The translations under genes and the position numbers were made by a program. The notes under the pieces were generated by a model. The model searched no databases. It was given only the letters and a program-made list of their open reading frames with translations, and was not told the origin of the DNA. From Streptomyces sp. HUAS 15-9 (GTDB lineage Bacteria > Actinomycetota > Actinomycetes > Streptomycetales > Streptomycetaceae): a stretch of DNA of 64,000 nt. Below, piece after piece: positions 26,494 through 34,982 of this stretch (position 1 is the first letter of the stretch; every line of letters begins with the position of its first letter). The stretch is from assembly GCF_025642155.1 (NCBI RefSeq), contig NZ_CP106798.1, positions 7,006,001-7,070,000 on the forward strand, written 5' to 3'.

Positions 26494-27891
26494 ATGGACG
26501 AAGACACCAGGTTCGAGGCAGTGCGGAGCCGGGACGCCCGGTTCGACGGGGAGTTCTTCTTCGCCGTCGAGACCACCGGGATCTACTGCCGGCCCAGCTG
26601 CCCGGCCGTGACGCCGAAGCGGCGGAACGTGCGGTTCTTCGCGACGGCCGCCGCCGCGCAGGGCTCCGGGTTCCGGGCCTGCCGGCGGTGCCGGCCGGAC
26701 GCCGTGCCGGGCTCCGCCGACTGGAACGTCCGGGCGGACGTGGTGGGCCGGGCGATGCGGCTGATCGGGGACGGCGTGGTCGACCGGGAGGGCGTCGCCG
26801 GGCTCGCCGAGCGGCTGGGCTACAGCACACGGCAGGTGCAGCGGCAGCTCACCGCGGAGCTCGGCGCCGGCCCCGTCGCGCTCGCCCGGGCCCAGCGGGC
26901 GCACACCGCGCGCGTGCTGCTGCACACCACCGAGCTGCCGGTCACCGAGATCGCCTTCGCCGCCGGATTCGCCAGCGTGCGCCAGTTCAACGACACGATC
27001 CGGGCCGTGTACGCCTCGACGCCGACCGAGGTACGGGCCGCCGCGCCCCGGGAGCGGGGCGCGCGCCGGGCCACCCCAGGCACCGGGATCCCGCTGCGCC
27101 TCGCGTACCGGGGGCCGTACCGGTCCGCCGCCGCCTTCGACCTGCTCGCCCGCGAGGCCGTGAGCGGGCTCGAGGAGGTCGGCGGCGAGCCCGGCCGCCG
27201 TACCTACCGGCGCACGCTGCGGCTGCCGTACGGCACCGGGACCGTCGCCGTCGAGGAGCGGACCGGGGCACCGAGCGCGGGGAGCGCCGCGCATCCCGGC
27301 GGCTGGCTCGACGCCCGGCTGCGGCTGACCGATCCGCGGGATCTGACCACCGCCGTGCAGCGGCTGCGACGGCTGTTCGACCTCGATGCCGATCCGTACG
27401 CCGTCGACGAGCGGCTCGGCGGTGACGAGCGGCTCGCTCCGCTGGTCGCCGCCCGGCCGGGACTGCGCTCGCCCGGCACCGTCGATCCGGCGGAGTTCGC
27501 GGTACGAGCCCTGGTCGGGCGGGCGGAGGCCGAGCGGCTCGTCCTGCGGTACGGCAAGGCGCTGGACGCCCCCAGCGGCAGCCTGACCCATCTGTTCCCC
27601 GAGCCCGCCGTCCTCGCGGAGGCCGAGCCGCACGGCACCCTGGGCGCGCTGGCCGCCGCGCTCGCCGACGGCACCGTACGGCTCGACCCGGGCGCCGACC
27701 GGGACGACGCCGAGGCGGCGCTGCTCGCCCTGCCCGGTATGGACCCGGCCGTGGTCGCCGCCGTCCGGGTCCGCGCGCTCGGCGACCCCGACGTGGCCCC
27801 GCCGGGCGAGGACGTGCCCGACGGCTGGCGGCCCTGGCGTTCCTACGCCGTACAACACCTGCGTGTGCAAAAGGAGTTGGAATCCGCATGA
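26494..27891 (+). CDS. Ada-AlkA fusion: DNA methylation damage regulator and 3-methyladenine glycosylase
   Basis: A three-domain repair protein. The N-terminal Ada domain has its zinc cysteines (Cys32 and Cys36 in GIYCRPSC, Cys63 and Cys66 in CRRC), which take methyl groups from phosphotriesters. An AraC-type helix-turn-helix follows (AERLGYSTRQVQRQL, then ITEIAFAAGF-like VTEIAFAAGFASVRQFN). From about residue 200 comes an AlkA-like glycosylase with the helix-hairpin-helix LLALPGMDPAVVAAV. The stretch after ALGDPDV is about 20 residues shorter than usual before WRPWRSYA, so the usual catalytic Asp is hard to assign. ATG 26494 overlaps no upstream gene. It is coupled to ogt by a four-base overlap. 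Confidence 0.9.
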   Translation: MDEDTRFEAVRSRDARFDGEFFFAVETTGIYCRPSCPAVTPKRRNVRFFATAAAAQGSGFRACRRCRPDAVPGSADWNVRADVVGRAMRLIGDGVVDREGVAGLAERLGYSTRQVQRQLTAELGAGPVALARAQRAHTARVLLHTTELPVTEIAFAAGFASVRQFNDTIRAVYASTPTEVRAAAPRERGARRATPGTGIPLRLAYRGPYRSAAAFDLLAREAVSGLEEVGGEPGRRTYRRTLRLPYGTGTVAVEERTGAPSAGSAAHPGGWLDARLRLTDPRDLTTAVQRLRRLFDLDADPYAVDERLGGDERLAPLVAARPGLRSPGTVDPAEFAVRALVGRAEAERLVLRYGKALDAPSGSLTHLFPEPAVLAEAEPHGTLGALAAALADGTVRLDPGADRDDAEAALLALPGMDPAVVAAVRVRALGDPDVAPPGEDVPDGWRPWRSYAVQHLRVQKELESA

Positions 27892-28382
27892 CCTACTGGA
27901 CCCGGGTGGACGGGCCGCTGGGCCCGCTGCTGCTCACCGCCGACCCGGACGGGGCTCTGACCTCGCTGTCCGTGCCCGGGCAGAAGGGCGGCCGTACGGT
28001 CCTGGCGGACCGGCGGCAGGACCGCGGGCCGTTCCGGGCGGCCGAGGAACAGCTCGCCGCGTACTTCGCCGGTGAACTCAAGGAGTTCCGGCTGGAGTTG
28101 CGGAGCGAGGGCACCGAGTTCCGGGAGCGGGTCTGGGCCGCCCTCGACTCCGTCCCGTACGGCGCGACCACGACGTACGGCGAGATCGCCGCACGCATCG
28201 GCGCCTCCCGCGCCGCGGTACGGGCCGTCGGCGGCGCGATCGGCGCCAACCCACTGCTGGTCGTCCGCCCGTGCCACCGAGTGATCGGCGCGGACGGCTC
28301 CCTGACCGGCTACGCGGGCGGCCTCGACCGGAAGATGTGGCTGCTGACGCGGGAAGGGGCACTCGGCACGGCGGATGCCTAG
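27888..28382 (+). CDS. ogt: methylated-DNA--protein-cysteine methyltransferase
   Basis: A suicide repair protein that removes O6-alkyl groups from guanine. The active-site motif PCHRVIG is intact (Cys129), as are the helix-turn-helix with its Arg finger (TTTYGEIAARIG...RAVGGAIGANP) and GYAGGLDRKMWLL. Its 164 residues match the family. The ATG overlaps the ada-alkA stop (ATGA), so both repair functions are made together and probably induced by the Ada domain. Its stop shares CTAG with the stop of the convergent gene. Confidence 0.95.
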   Translation: MTYWTRVDGPLGPLLLTADPDGALTSLSVPGQKGGRTVLADRRQDRGPFRAAEEQLAAYFAGELKEFRLELRSEGTEFRERVWAALDSVPYGATTTYGEIAARIGASRAAVRAVGGAIGANPLLVVRPCHRVIGADGSLTGYAGGLDRKMWLLTREGALGTADA

Positions 28383-28756
28383 GCCCCGTCGTCCTCCAGG
28401 CACCAGCTGATGATCCGGCGCGGATGGACGCGGATGACCTCCTCGCTCATGTACGGGCCCAAGTCGTGCGGGCCGACGAGGAGTTCCGCGTCCCCGCGGA
28501 TGTCGACGCCGCGGACCTTCCCCGGCCGCGTGCTGACGATGTCGTCCACGACCAGCGCGACCTTCGGGTTGTTCCGGAGGCTGCGCCACTTCTTGGTGGT
28601 GCCCATCGAGCGGCCGCCGATCAGGATCGTCCCGCCGTCCTGCGGGAAGAAGCCCACGGGGTTCGCCTGCGGCTGCCCGTGTGCGTCGACGGTGGCCAGG
28701 CGCCCCAGCCGCTGCGACGCCGGACAGGCCCGCTCGGCCTCGCTGAATCCGGTCAT
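28379..28756 (-). CDS. PPOX-class (F420- or flavin-binding) split-barrel oxidoreductase
   Basis: A 125-residue protein with a pyridoxamine-phosphate-oxidase-like split barrel: RLGRLATVDAHGQPQANPV, then GGTILIGGRSMGTTKKWRSL and NPKVALVVDDI. This is the pattern of actinobacterial PPOX-class F420-dependent reductases. The final WCLEDDGA is short. The start is ATG 28756. It ends on the same CTAG as ogt, an overlap of four bases between convergent stops. The substrate is unknown. Confidence 0.8.
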   Translation of the reverse strand: MTGFSEAERACPASQRLGRLATVDAHGQPQANPVGFFPQDGGTILIGGRSMGTTKKWRSLRNNPKVALVVDDIVSTRPGKVRGVDIRGDAELLVGPHDLGPYMSEEVIRVHPRRIISWCLEDDGA

Positions 28757-28945
28757 GGCACCAGTCGAACACGCCCGCCCTGCCCGGCACATCGGCACAT
28801 CGCCCAGGGCTCCTAGGGCCGACGGCCTAGTCCGGAACCGCCCTGCTGGGCCGTGCGGGTGGATTTCGCGGTGACGCTCCGTCGTCCTGCCGCGTCCGTG
28901 TGTCACCGTCACCTCCAGCGGGCGACGGGGAAGGCGGGCGCACAG

Positions 28946-30142
28946 ATGGTCAAGGCCGGGCGGGTTCTCGTACTGCTGATCGTGCTGTTCTTCGGTGCCA
29001 CCGCGACGACCGCGACGGCCCGCACCACTCCCGCGCCGGCGTCGCCCGTCTGGACCGGCACCTGGGAGACCGCCCCCTCGGGGACCATCGCCGCGCTTCC
29101 CGGCGCCGCCGTCCGGAACGTCGTGCACACCAGTGTGGGCGGGACGGCCGTGCGGATCAGGGTCAGCAACCGGTTCGGCAGCGTGCCCCTGACGCTGGGC
29201 GCGGTCACCGTCGCCCTGCGGCGGGCGGGCGGTGGCCCGGCGGCCGTGGCCGGTTCGATGCGCGTCGCCACCTTCAGCGGGGTGGAGGCCGTCACCGTGC
29301 CGCCGGGCTGGGACGTGCTCACCGACGCGGTGCCGCTGGCCGTGCCGGCCGCCGCCGATCTGCTGGTCACGGTCTTCACCCCCGCCGACTCGGGCCCCGC
29401 GACGTATCACCGCACGGCCCTCCAGACCAGCTACGTGGCCACGCGGGGCGAGCGGCGGGCCGCCGACGAGGACGGCACGGCGTACTCGGCCAAGACCCAC
29501 TACTGGTACTACGTCACCGGCGTCGACGTGCGCGGCCCGGCCGCCGGCAGTGTCGTCGCCTTCGGGGACTCCCTCACCGACGGCAACGGCTCCACCGCCG
29601 ACGCCAATCACCGCTGGCCCGACCGGCTCGCCGAACGCCTCCAAGGCCGTCGGCTGGGCGTCCTGAACGCGGGCATCGCAGGCAACCGCCTCCTGCGGGA
29701 CGGCGTCGGGCCCAGCGCCCTGTCCCGGCTCGACGCCGACGCGCTGTCCCGGGCCGGTGTGCGCGCCCTGATCGTCCTCGAGGGCATCAACGACATCAAG
29801 GGCACACCGGAGGCGAGCGACCCGGACGCCTTCGTGGACGCGTACCGCGAGATCGTGACCCGCGCGCACGCCCACGGCATCCGGGTCGTCGGCGTGACCC
29901 TCACGCCCTACGCCGGTTACTCCGCCTTCACGGCGGCCCGTGAGGCGGTACGGCAGAAGGTCAACGCCCTCATCCGCGCGGGCGGTGTCTTCGACGCGGT
30001 CGCCGACTTCGACGCCGTCGTCCGCGACCCGGCGTCACCCGAGCGGATCCGGCCCGACTACGACCCGGGCGACCATCTGCACTTCAACGACGCGGGCATG
30101 CGGGCCCTGGCCGACACCGTCGAGCCGGCCGTCCTCGGCTGA
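28946..30142 (+). CDS. secreted SGNH/GDSL hydrolase
   Basis: An exported esterase-type enzyme. A signal peptide (MVKAGRVLVLLIVLFFGATA, then Ala-rich) is followed by a beta-rich N-terminal domain (WTGTWETAPSG, VRIRVSNRFGSVPL) and an SGNH domain. Block I has the serine in VAFGDSLTDG, block II the Gly in GIAGNRLL, block III the Asn in EGINDI and block V the Asp/His pair in DYDPGDHLHFND. ATG 28946 is chosen because the signal peptide begins there; the longer frame adds an unlikely basic stretch. A role in polysaccharide or lipid deacylation is likely but not specific. Confidence 0.9.
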   Translation: MVKAGRVLVLLIVLFFGATATTATARTTPAPASPVWTGTWETAPSGTIAALPGAAVRNVVHTSVGGTAVRIRVSNRFGSVPLTLGAVTVALRRAGGGPAAVAGSMRVATFSGVEAVTVPPGWDVLTDAVPLAVPAAADLLVTVFTPADSGPATYHRTALQTSYVATRGERRAADEDGTAYSAKTHYWYYVTGVDVRGPAAGSVVAFGDSLTDGNGSTADANHRWPDRLAERLQGRRLGVLNAGIAGNRLLRDGVGPSALSRLDADALSRAGVRALIVLEGINDIKGTPEASDPDAFVDAYREIVTRAHAHGIRVVGVTLTPYAGYSAFTAAREAVRQKVNALIRAGGVFDAVADFDAVVRDPASPERIRPDYDPGDHLHFNDAGMRALADTVEPAVLG

Positions 30143-30146
30143 CGCG

Positions 30147-30629
30147 TCAGCCCCAGATCACCGCGCCCAGCCACGCCCCCGCGATCAGCAGGCACGCGAA
30201 CAGCTCCGCCAGCACGCTGGAGCCGCCCGAGCGCATCGTCGTACGCAGCGCGGCCAGGGCCTCGCCGTGACGGCCCAGACGCAGGCGTTCGTGGAGGTAG
30301 ATCCCGGCCATGAAACCGGGGATCGCGCCCAGCACGGGAAGCAGGAAGAAGCCGAGGAAGGCTCCGGCGCCCGCGTACACCCCCATCCGGGATGTGGCGC
30401 CGCTCTCGCGCAGCCGCCGGGGCGTGAGCGCCCAGCGCACCACCAGGGAGAGGAGCAGGACGACGGTGGCGCCCACCAGGACACCCCAGGCCAGCGGCCG
30501 CGGATCCTTCAGCGCCCACCACAGGACCGTGGCCCACACCAGCCACGACCCCGGCACCCCGGGCACCAGCACTCCGCACAGGCCCAGCACGATCACCAGG
30601 CCGACCAGCAGGAGCTCGGGCACTCCCAT
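30147..30629 (-). CDS. DUF456 family membrane protein
   Basis: A 160-residue integral membrane protein with about five helices, including LLLVGLVIVLGLCGVLVPGVPG at the start and a Gly-rich repeat pair (GAGAFLGFFLLPVLGAIPGF) typical of DUF456. The function is unknown; members show glycine-zipper-like helices. It converges on the SGNH hydrolase gene, stops four bases apart. ATG 30629 is the only good start. Confidence 0.8.
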   Translation of the reverse strand: MGVPELLLVGLVIVLGLCGVLVPGVPGSWLVWATVLWWALKDPRPLAWGVLVGATVVLLLSLVVRWALTPRRLRESGATSRMGVYAGAGAFLGFFLLPVLGAIPGFMAGIYLHERLRLGRHGEALAALRTTMRSGGSSVLAELFACLLIAGAWLGAVIWG

Positions 30630-30863
30630 CTGCCCAGCGTGCCGGAGCCAGGGCGACGGCGCAGATCAAGCAGATCAGGCGGTGGGTCAGCGGTCGTCCC
30701 CGGCCACCCGGCCGAGGGGGGCCGCCGGGCGGTGTGGTGCGTATCGCCTTGTCTCGTACGGCAGTTCGTCGCGTCCCTCGGTACGGCGTGTGCGGCCGGT
30801 AGGTGTGCCGGTTTTTCCGGATGCCCCGTTTTCATACGGCCCGTGCGGTGGACAATTAGGGGC

Positions 30864-32216
30864 ATGAGCCAGCAGGGGGGTAGGCCCACCCGTCACGAGG
30901 ACGACTGGTGGGGGCAGCTGTACGACGACTCCACCGATGACGCCGGGCCCACGGCCACGGCCGATTCCCTGGACGACCGGTTCGCCTCGGCGGCGGACAC
31001 GGTGGACCCACGATCGGGTACCGCGCCGGGGGACGGCCCCTCGGACGCGCCCTGCGCCGTGGAGTCCACGGTCCCACCGCAACGCGCGCCCACCGCGCCG
31101 GACGAGGAATCCCCACGGCGGCGCGCCCCCTGGAAGCCGCCGCCCGCGGCACCCGAGGGCCCCGCGACGTTCCCGCGCGAGGACATCGGGCAGGGCCCCC
31201 GTCCCGCCACGCAGGTCGATCTGCCCGTCGTCCCGGCGCCCGCCGCCACCGTCGACTACGTCGGATCCGGGCCGCCCACCTATGACGCCGAGCCCACCGC
31301 CCTGCCCGTCGCCGATCCCGATGAGCTGGACGATCTGGTCGCGGACACGGTGCTCGACGGGGCCCGGTACGGGGCGTGCACGCTGCGGGCCGTGTCCGTG
31401 CGGGGGGACTCCGCGCGGTACCGGGGGGAGCCGCGTCGCGACTCGTTGCTCACCGCGCGGTTCGGGTCGGGGGAGCAGGCGCTGATCCTCGTGGCCCTGG
31501 CGACCGGCGCGCGGGCCACGCCGGGGGCACACCGGGCGGCGGCCGAGGTCTGCCAGTGGATCGGGCGGGCCGTCGGACGCAGTCACGAGCGGCTCGGCGA
31601 GGACATCCGGGCCGCCCGGCGCGGCGACCTGAAGTCCGGCCTGCACCGGCTCACCGACCGCAGCCTCGGCAAGCTCCGCGCCAGCGCGGCCGAGCAGGGC
31701 ATCGACCCGGAGGAGTATTCGGCCACCCTGCGCTGTCTGCTGCTGCCCGCCCACCCGCAGTGCCGTACCCGCGTGTTCTTCGGGATCGGCGAAGGCGGGC
31801 TGTTCCGGCTGCGGAACGGGGAGTGGCAGGACATCGAGCCACGGGTCACGGCCGCCGACACCACCGGTGAGGCCGTGGTCGGCTTCGGCTCGCTGCCGTC
31901 CGAGACCCCGGAGGGCGACCGGCTCACCATGGATCTGGGCATCCCGACGCCTCCGAGTCCGTACGAGCCGGCTCCCGAACCACCCCGCGCGCCCTTCCGG
32001 TTCCGTGCCTCCGTCGCCCGTCCGGGCGATGCGCTGCTGATGTGCAGCGGCGGGCTCGCCGACCCGCTGCGCGGCGAGCCCGCCCTCTGCGCCTACCTGT
32101 CCCGGCGCTGGTCCGACGGCACCCCGCCCGGTCTGGCCGCGTTCCTCGCGGACACGCAGGTGCGGGTGAAGGGGTACGCCGACGACCGTACGGTGGCCGC
32201 CGTCTGGGAGGCGTAA
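30864..32216 (+). CDS. PP2C-like protein, metal site degenerate
   Basis: A 450-residue protein. The first 145 residues are acidic and Pro-rich, with no fold seen. Residues from about 150 resemble actinobacterial PP2C phosphatases (RYGACTLRAVSVRGDSARYRG; FFGIGEGGLFRLRNG; ARPGDALLMCSGGLADPLR). The positions that normally supply metal-binding aspartates (DG in the VADGMGG motif; GDS before the YR strand; SDGL near the end) read ALATGA, GIGEGG and CSGGLA here. It may be an inactive phosphatase that binds phosphoproteins. The start is ATG 30864. It stands alone, 105 bases before the pyruvate oxidase gene. Confidence 0.75.
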   Translation: MSQQGGRPTRHEDDWWGQLYDDSTDDAGPTATADSLDDRFASAADTVDPRSGTAPGDGPSDAPCAVESTVPPQRAPTAPDEESPRRRAPWKPPPAAPEGPATFPREDIGQGPRPATQVDLPVVPAPAATVDYVGSGPPTYDAEPTALPVADPDELDDLVADTVLDGARYGACTLRAVSVRGDSARYRGEPRRDSLLTARFGSGEQALILVALATGARATPGAHRAAAEVCQWIGRAVGRSHERLGEDIRAARRGDLKSGLHRLTDRSLGKLRASAAEQGIDPEEYSATLRCLLLPAHPQCRTRVFFGIGEGGLFRLRNGEWQDIEPRVTAADTTGEAVVGFGSLPSETPEGDRLTMDLGIPTPPSPYEPAPEPPRAPFRFRASVARPGDALLMCSGGLADPLRGEPALCAYLSRRWSDGTPPGLAAFLADTQVRVKGYADDRTVAAVWEA

Positions 32217-32321
32217 CCGCGCACCCTGTGAATTCATGGAACTCGCAGAGACCGGACGGCACCGGATGGCACCCGATGGCACCGGACGGTTACTCCGGAG
32301 ACGAAGGGGCACGCGAGAGCC

Positions 32322-34064
32322 ATGGCCAAGCAGAACGTCGCCGAGCAGTTCGTCGACATCCTCGTCCGCGCCGGCGTACGCCGCATGTACGGCGTCGTCG
32401 GCGACAGCCTCAACCCGGTCGTCGACGCCGTCCGCCGCAACTCCGCCATCGACTGGATCCACGTACGGCACGAGGAGACGGCCGCCTTCGCGGCGGGCGC
32501 CGAGGCACAGATCACCGGGAAGCTGGCGGCCTGCGCCGGCTCCTGCGGCCCGGGCAATCTGCACCTCATCAACGGCCTGTACGACGCCCACCGCTCCATG
32601 GCCCCGGTGCTCGCCCTCGCCTCGCACATCCCGTCCAGTGAGATCGGCCTCGGCTACTTCCAGGAGACCCACCCCGACCGGCTGTTCAGCGAGTGCAGCC
32701 ACTACAGCGAGCTGATCTCCAGCCCCAAACAGATGCCCCGGCTGCTGCAGACCGCCATCCAGCACGCGGTCGGCCGGCGCGGCGTGAGCGTGGTGTCCCT
32801 GCCCGGCGACATCGCCGACGAACCCGCCCCGGAGAAGTCCGCCGAGACCGCCCTGGTCACCTCCCGGCCCACCGTGCGCCCGGGCGACGCCGAGATCGAC
32901 CGGCTCGTCGAGATGATCGACAGGGCCGAGAGGGTCACCCTGTTCTGCGGCAGCGGCACGGCGGGCGCGCACCCCGAGGTGATGGAGTTGGCGGGGAAGA
33001 TCAAGTCCCCGGTGGGGCACGCGCTGCGCGGCAAGGAGTGGATCCAGTACGACAACCCGTACGACGTCGGCATGAGCGGTCTGCTCGGCTACGGCGCCGC
33101 CTACGAGGCCACCCACGAGTGCGATCTGCTGATCCTGCTCGGCACCGACTTCCCGTACAACGCGTTCCTGCCCGACGACGTCGCCATCGTGCAGGTCGAT
33201 GTGCGACCCGAGGTGCTCGGCCGGCGCTCCCGCCTCGACCTCGCCGTGTGGGGCGATGTGCGCGAGACGCTGCGCTGTCTGACCCCGCGGGTGCGGCCCA
33301 AGGACGACCGGCGCTTCCTCGACCGGATGCTGAAGAAGCACGCGGACGCGCTGGAGGGTGTGGTCAAGGCGTACACCCGGAAGGTGGAGAAGCACGTCCC
33401 GATCCATCCCGAGTACGTGGCCTCCGTGCTCGACGAACTCGCCGCCGACGATGCGCTGTTCACCGTCGACACCGGGATGTGCAACGTCTGGGCCGCCCGC
33501 TACATCTCGCCCAACGGCCGCCGTCGGGTCATCGGTTCGTTCTCGCACGGCTCGATGGCGAACGCGCTGCCGATGGCGATCGGGGCGCAGTTCACCGACC
33601 GGGGGCGGCAGGTCGTGTCGATGTCCGGGGACGGCGGGTTCTCCATGCTGATGGGCGACTTCCTGACCCTGGTGCAGTACGACCTGCCGGTGAAGGTCGT
33701 GCTGTTCAACAACTCCTCCCTGAGCATGGTCGAGTTGGAGATGCTGGTCGCGGGGCTGCCCTCGTACGGAACGGCGACCACCAACCCGGACTTCGCCGCC
33801 GTGGCGCGTGCCTGCGGTGCCTTCGGGATCCGGGTCGAGAAGCCGAAGCAGCTCGCCGGTTCCCTGAGGGACGCCTTCAAGCACCCCGGGCCGGCCCTCG
33901 TCGACGTCGTCACCGACCCCAACGCCCTGTCCGTCCCGCCCAAGATCAAGGCCGAGATGGTCAAGGGGCTCGCCCTGTCCGCGTCGAAGATGGTGCTGGA
34001 CGGCGGGGTGGGGCGCATGGTGCAGATGGCCCGCTCCAACCTGCGGAACGTGCCCCGGCCCTGA
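32322..34064 (+). CDS. poxB: thiamine-diphosphate-dependent pyruvate oxidase/dehydrogenase (quinone type)
   Basis: A 580-residue ThDP enzyme like PoxB, which decarboxylates pyruvate to acetate and passes electrons to quinone. The N-terminal PYR domain has the catalytic Glu in VRHEETAAFAAG, the middle domain binds FAD, and the PP domain has GDGGFSMLMGDFLTL...NNSS. The repertoire resembles PoxB more than acetolactate synthase: the length and DIADEPAPEK region match. The C-terminus (ALSASKMVLDGGVGRMVQMA) resembles the membrane-contact helix. ATG 32322 has a GAAGGGG upstream. It stands as a single gene. Confidence 0.85.
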   Translation: MAKQNVAEQFVDILVRAGVRRMYGVVGDSLNPVVDAVRRNSAIDWIHVRHEETAAFAAGAEAQITGKLAACAGSCGPGNLHLINGLYDAHRSMAPVLALASHIPSSEIGLGYFQETHPDRLFSECSHYSELISSPKQMPRLLQTAIQHAVGRRGVSVVSLPGDIADEPAPEKSAETALVTSRPTVRPGDAEIDRLVEMIDRAERVTLFCGSGTAGAHPEVMELAGKIKSPVGHALRGKEWIQYDNPYDVGMSGLLGYGAAYEATHECDLLILLGTDFPYNAFLPDDVAIVQVDVRPEVLGRRSRLDLAVWGDVRETLRCLTPRVRPKDDRRFLDRMLKKHADALEGVVKAYTRKVEKHVPIHPEYVASVLDELAADDALFTVDTGMCNVWAARYISPNGRRRVIGSFSHGSMANALPMAIGAQFTDRGRQVVSMSGDGGFSMLMGDFLTLVQYDLPVKVVLFNNSSLSMVELEMLVAGLPSYGTATTNPDFAAVARACGAFGIRVEKPKQLAGSLRDAFKHPGPALVDVVTDPNALSVPPKIKAEMVKGLALSASKMVLDGGVGRMVQMARSNLRNVPRP

Positions 34065-34440
34065 CGGGTCGGTCAGGCTGTGGGGACCGTTTGATTCCGG
34101 CCAGTTTCACCGGCCCTGCAGAATCGTCCCTGCGGCGTATCGCGTGCCCGGTCCGCGCCATGGCGGAGGCCGGAACGACAGAACGGAACCGTTAGGCCCT
34201 TGACGGGGCACCCGTCGCGGCGTACTACGCACCCCAGGTCCGGAACCTGGACCCGGGGGCACTGGAGCCTGCCCTGAAGTCCCCTCCAACCGTGGCCGAA
34301 GACCTGGTTGTTGACTTTTCGACATGACTGCCCCCTGACGGACGGGGCATGGATCCCCGTGAAGGTGTTCGATCAGGAGGGGTACCGGCAACAGCGTGCG
34401 GGCGGGGGTCATGAAGAGGCAGGCACGAGGAGGCGGTCCC
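34065..34440. other. intergenic region before the RsbW-like ATPase
   Basis: About 375 bases without a convincing gene. A short hairpin (TGCCCC...GGGGCA, about 34327-34348) lies after TTGACTTTTCGACATG, which could be part of a promoter. The rest is ordinary sequence. Confidence 0.4.
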
Positions 34441-34899
34441 GTGGCGATCGGGGCCTCCTCGGCGAAGGCAGTGGGGGAAGAGACCGTCGACATCAACGTC
34501 TTGGAGCAGAGGCACGCACCGCAACTCAGGCGCCGGCTCGGCCGCGCGGACCTGCGGGAGGTGCCCGAGGCGCGCAGGGCGCTGCGTGAGCTCCTGAGGC
34601 ACTGGGGAAAGCCGGGCCGCTCCGAGATCGCCGAACTGCTCACCAGTGAACTTGTCACCAACGCCCTCGTCCATACCGAGCACGACGCCGTCCTGACGGC
34701 CGTCCTCGGACCGCGTGGACTGCGTGTGGAGGTGCGGGACTTCGTCGGCCGCAGGCCGAGGTTGTGCGCACCGAAGGCCGACGAGGGCACGAACGGCAGG
34801 GGTCTGGTGCTGGTGCAGTCCCTCGCGGACGCGTGGGGCGTACGGGCGCACGGGGTGGGGAAGTCGGTGTGGTTCGAACTCGGCGCGGAGGCCGCATAA
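34441..34899 (+). CDS. RsbW-like histidine-kinase-fold ATPase (anti-sigma type)
   Basis: A 152-residue GHKL ATPase like the many short Streptomyces anti-sigma kinases. ATP motifs: N-box ELVTNALVHT, G1-like VRDFVGRRPR, and G2 GTNGRGLVLVQSLADAWG. No transmembrane or receiver domain is present. It probably phosphorylates or sequesters an anti-anti-sigma partner that is not encoded here. GTG 34441 follows GAGGAGG by seven bases, so it is preferred to ATG 34411. A strong terminator follows. Confidence 0.85.
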   Translation: MAIGASSAKAVGEETVDINVLEQRHAPQLRRRLGRADLREVPEARRALRELLRHWGKPGRSEIAELLTSELVTNALVHTEHDAVLTAVLGPRGLRVEVRDFVGRRPRLCAPKADEGTNGRGLVLVQSLADAWGVRAHGVGKSVWFELGAEAA

Positions 34900-34910
34900 G
34901 CCACGGCAAC

Positions 34911-34949
34911 GGGACGGGGGCGTGACCCCCAAGGTCACGCCCCCGTCCC
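34911..34949. terminator. bidirectional terminator
   Basis: GGGACGGGGGCGTGACC (34911-34927) and GGTCACGCCCCCGTCCC (34933-34949) form a perfect 17-bp stem with a five-base loop between two convergent genes. Confidence 0.9.
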
Positions 34950-34982
34950 GAGTGGTGTCCGGCCCCGGCCGGAACAGCCGGA

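Noticed and set aside
30687..33884. Very long minus-strand open frame opposite the PP2C-like and pyruvate oxidase genes
   Set aside because: It has no domain or ribosome site and mirrors two well-supported genes; in high-GC DNA the antisense frames are often free of stops.
32322..34064. Acetolactate synthase
   Set aside because: The length, C-terminal helix and single-gene context fit quinone-dependent pyruvate oxidase better, and no small regulatory subunit gene follows.
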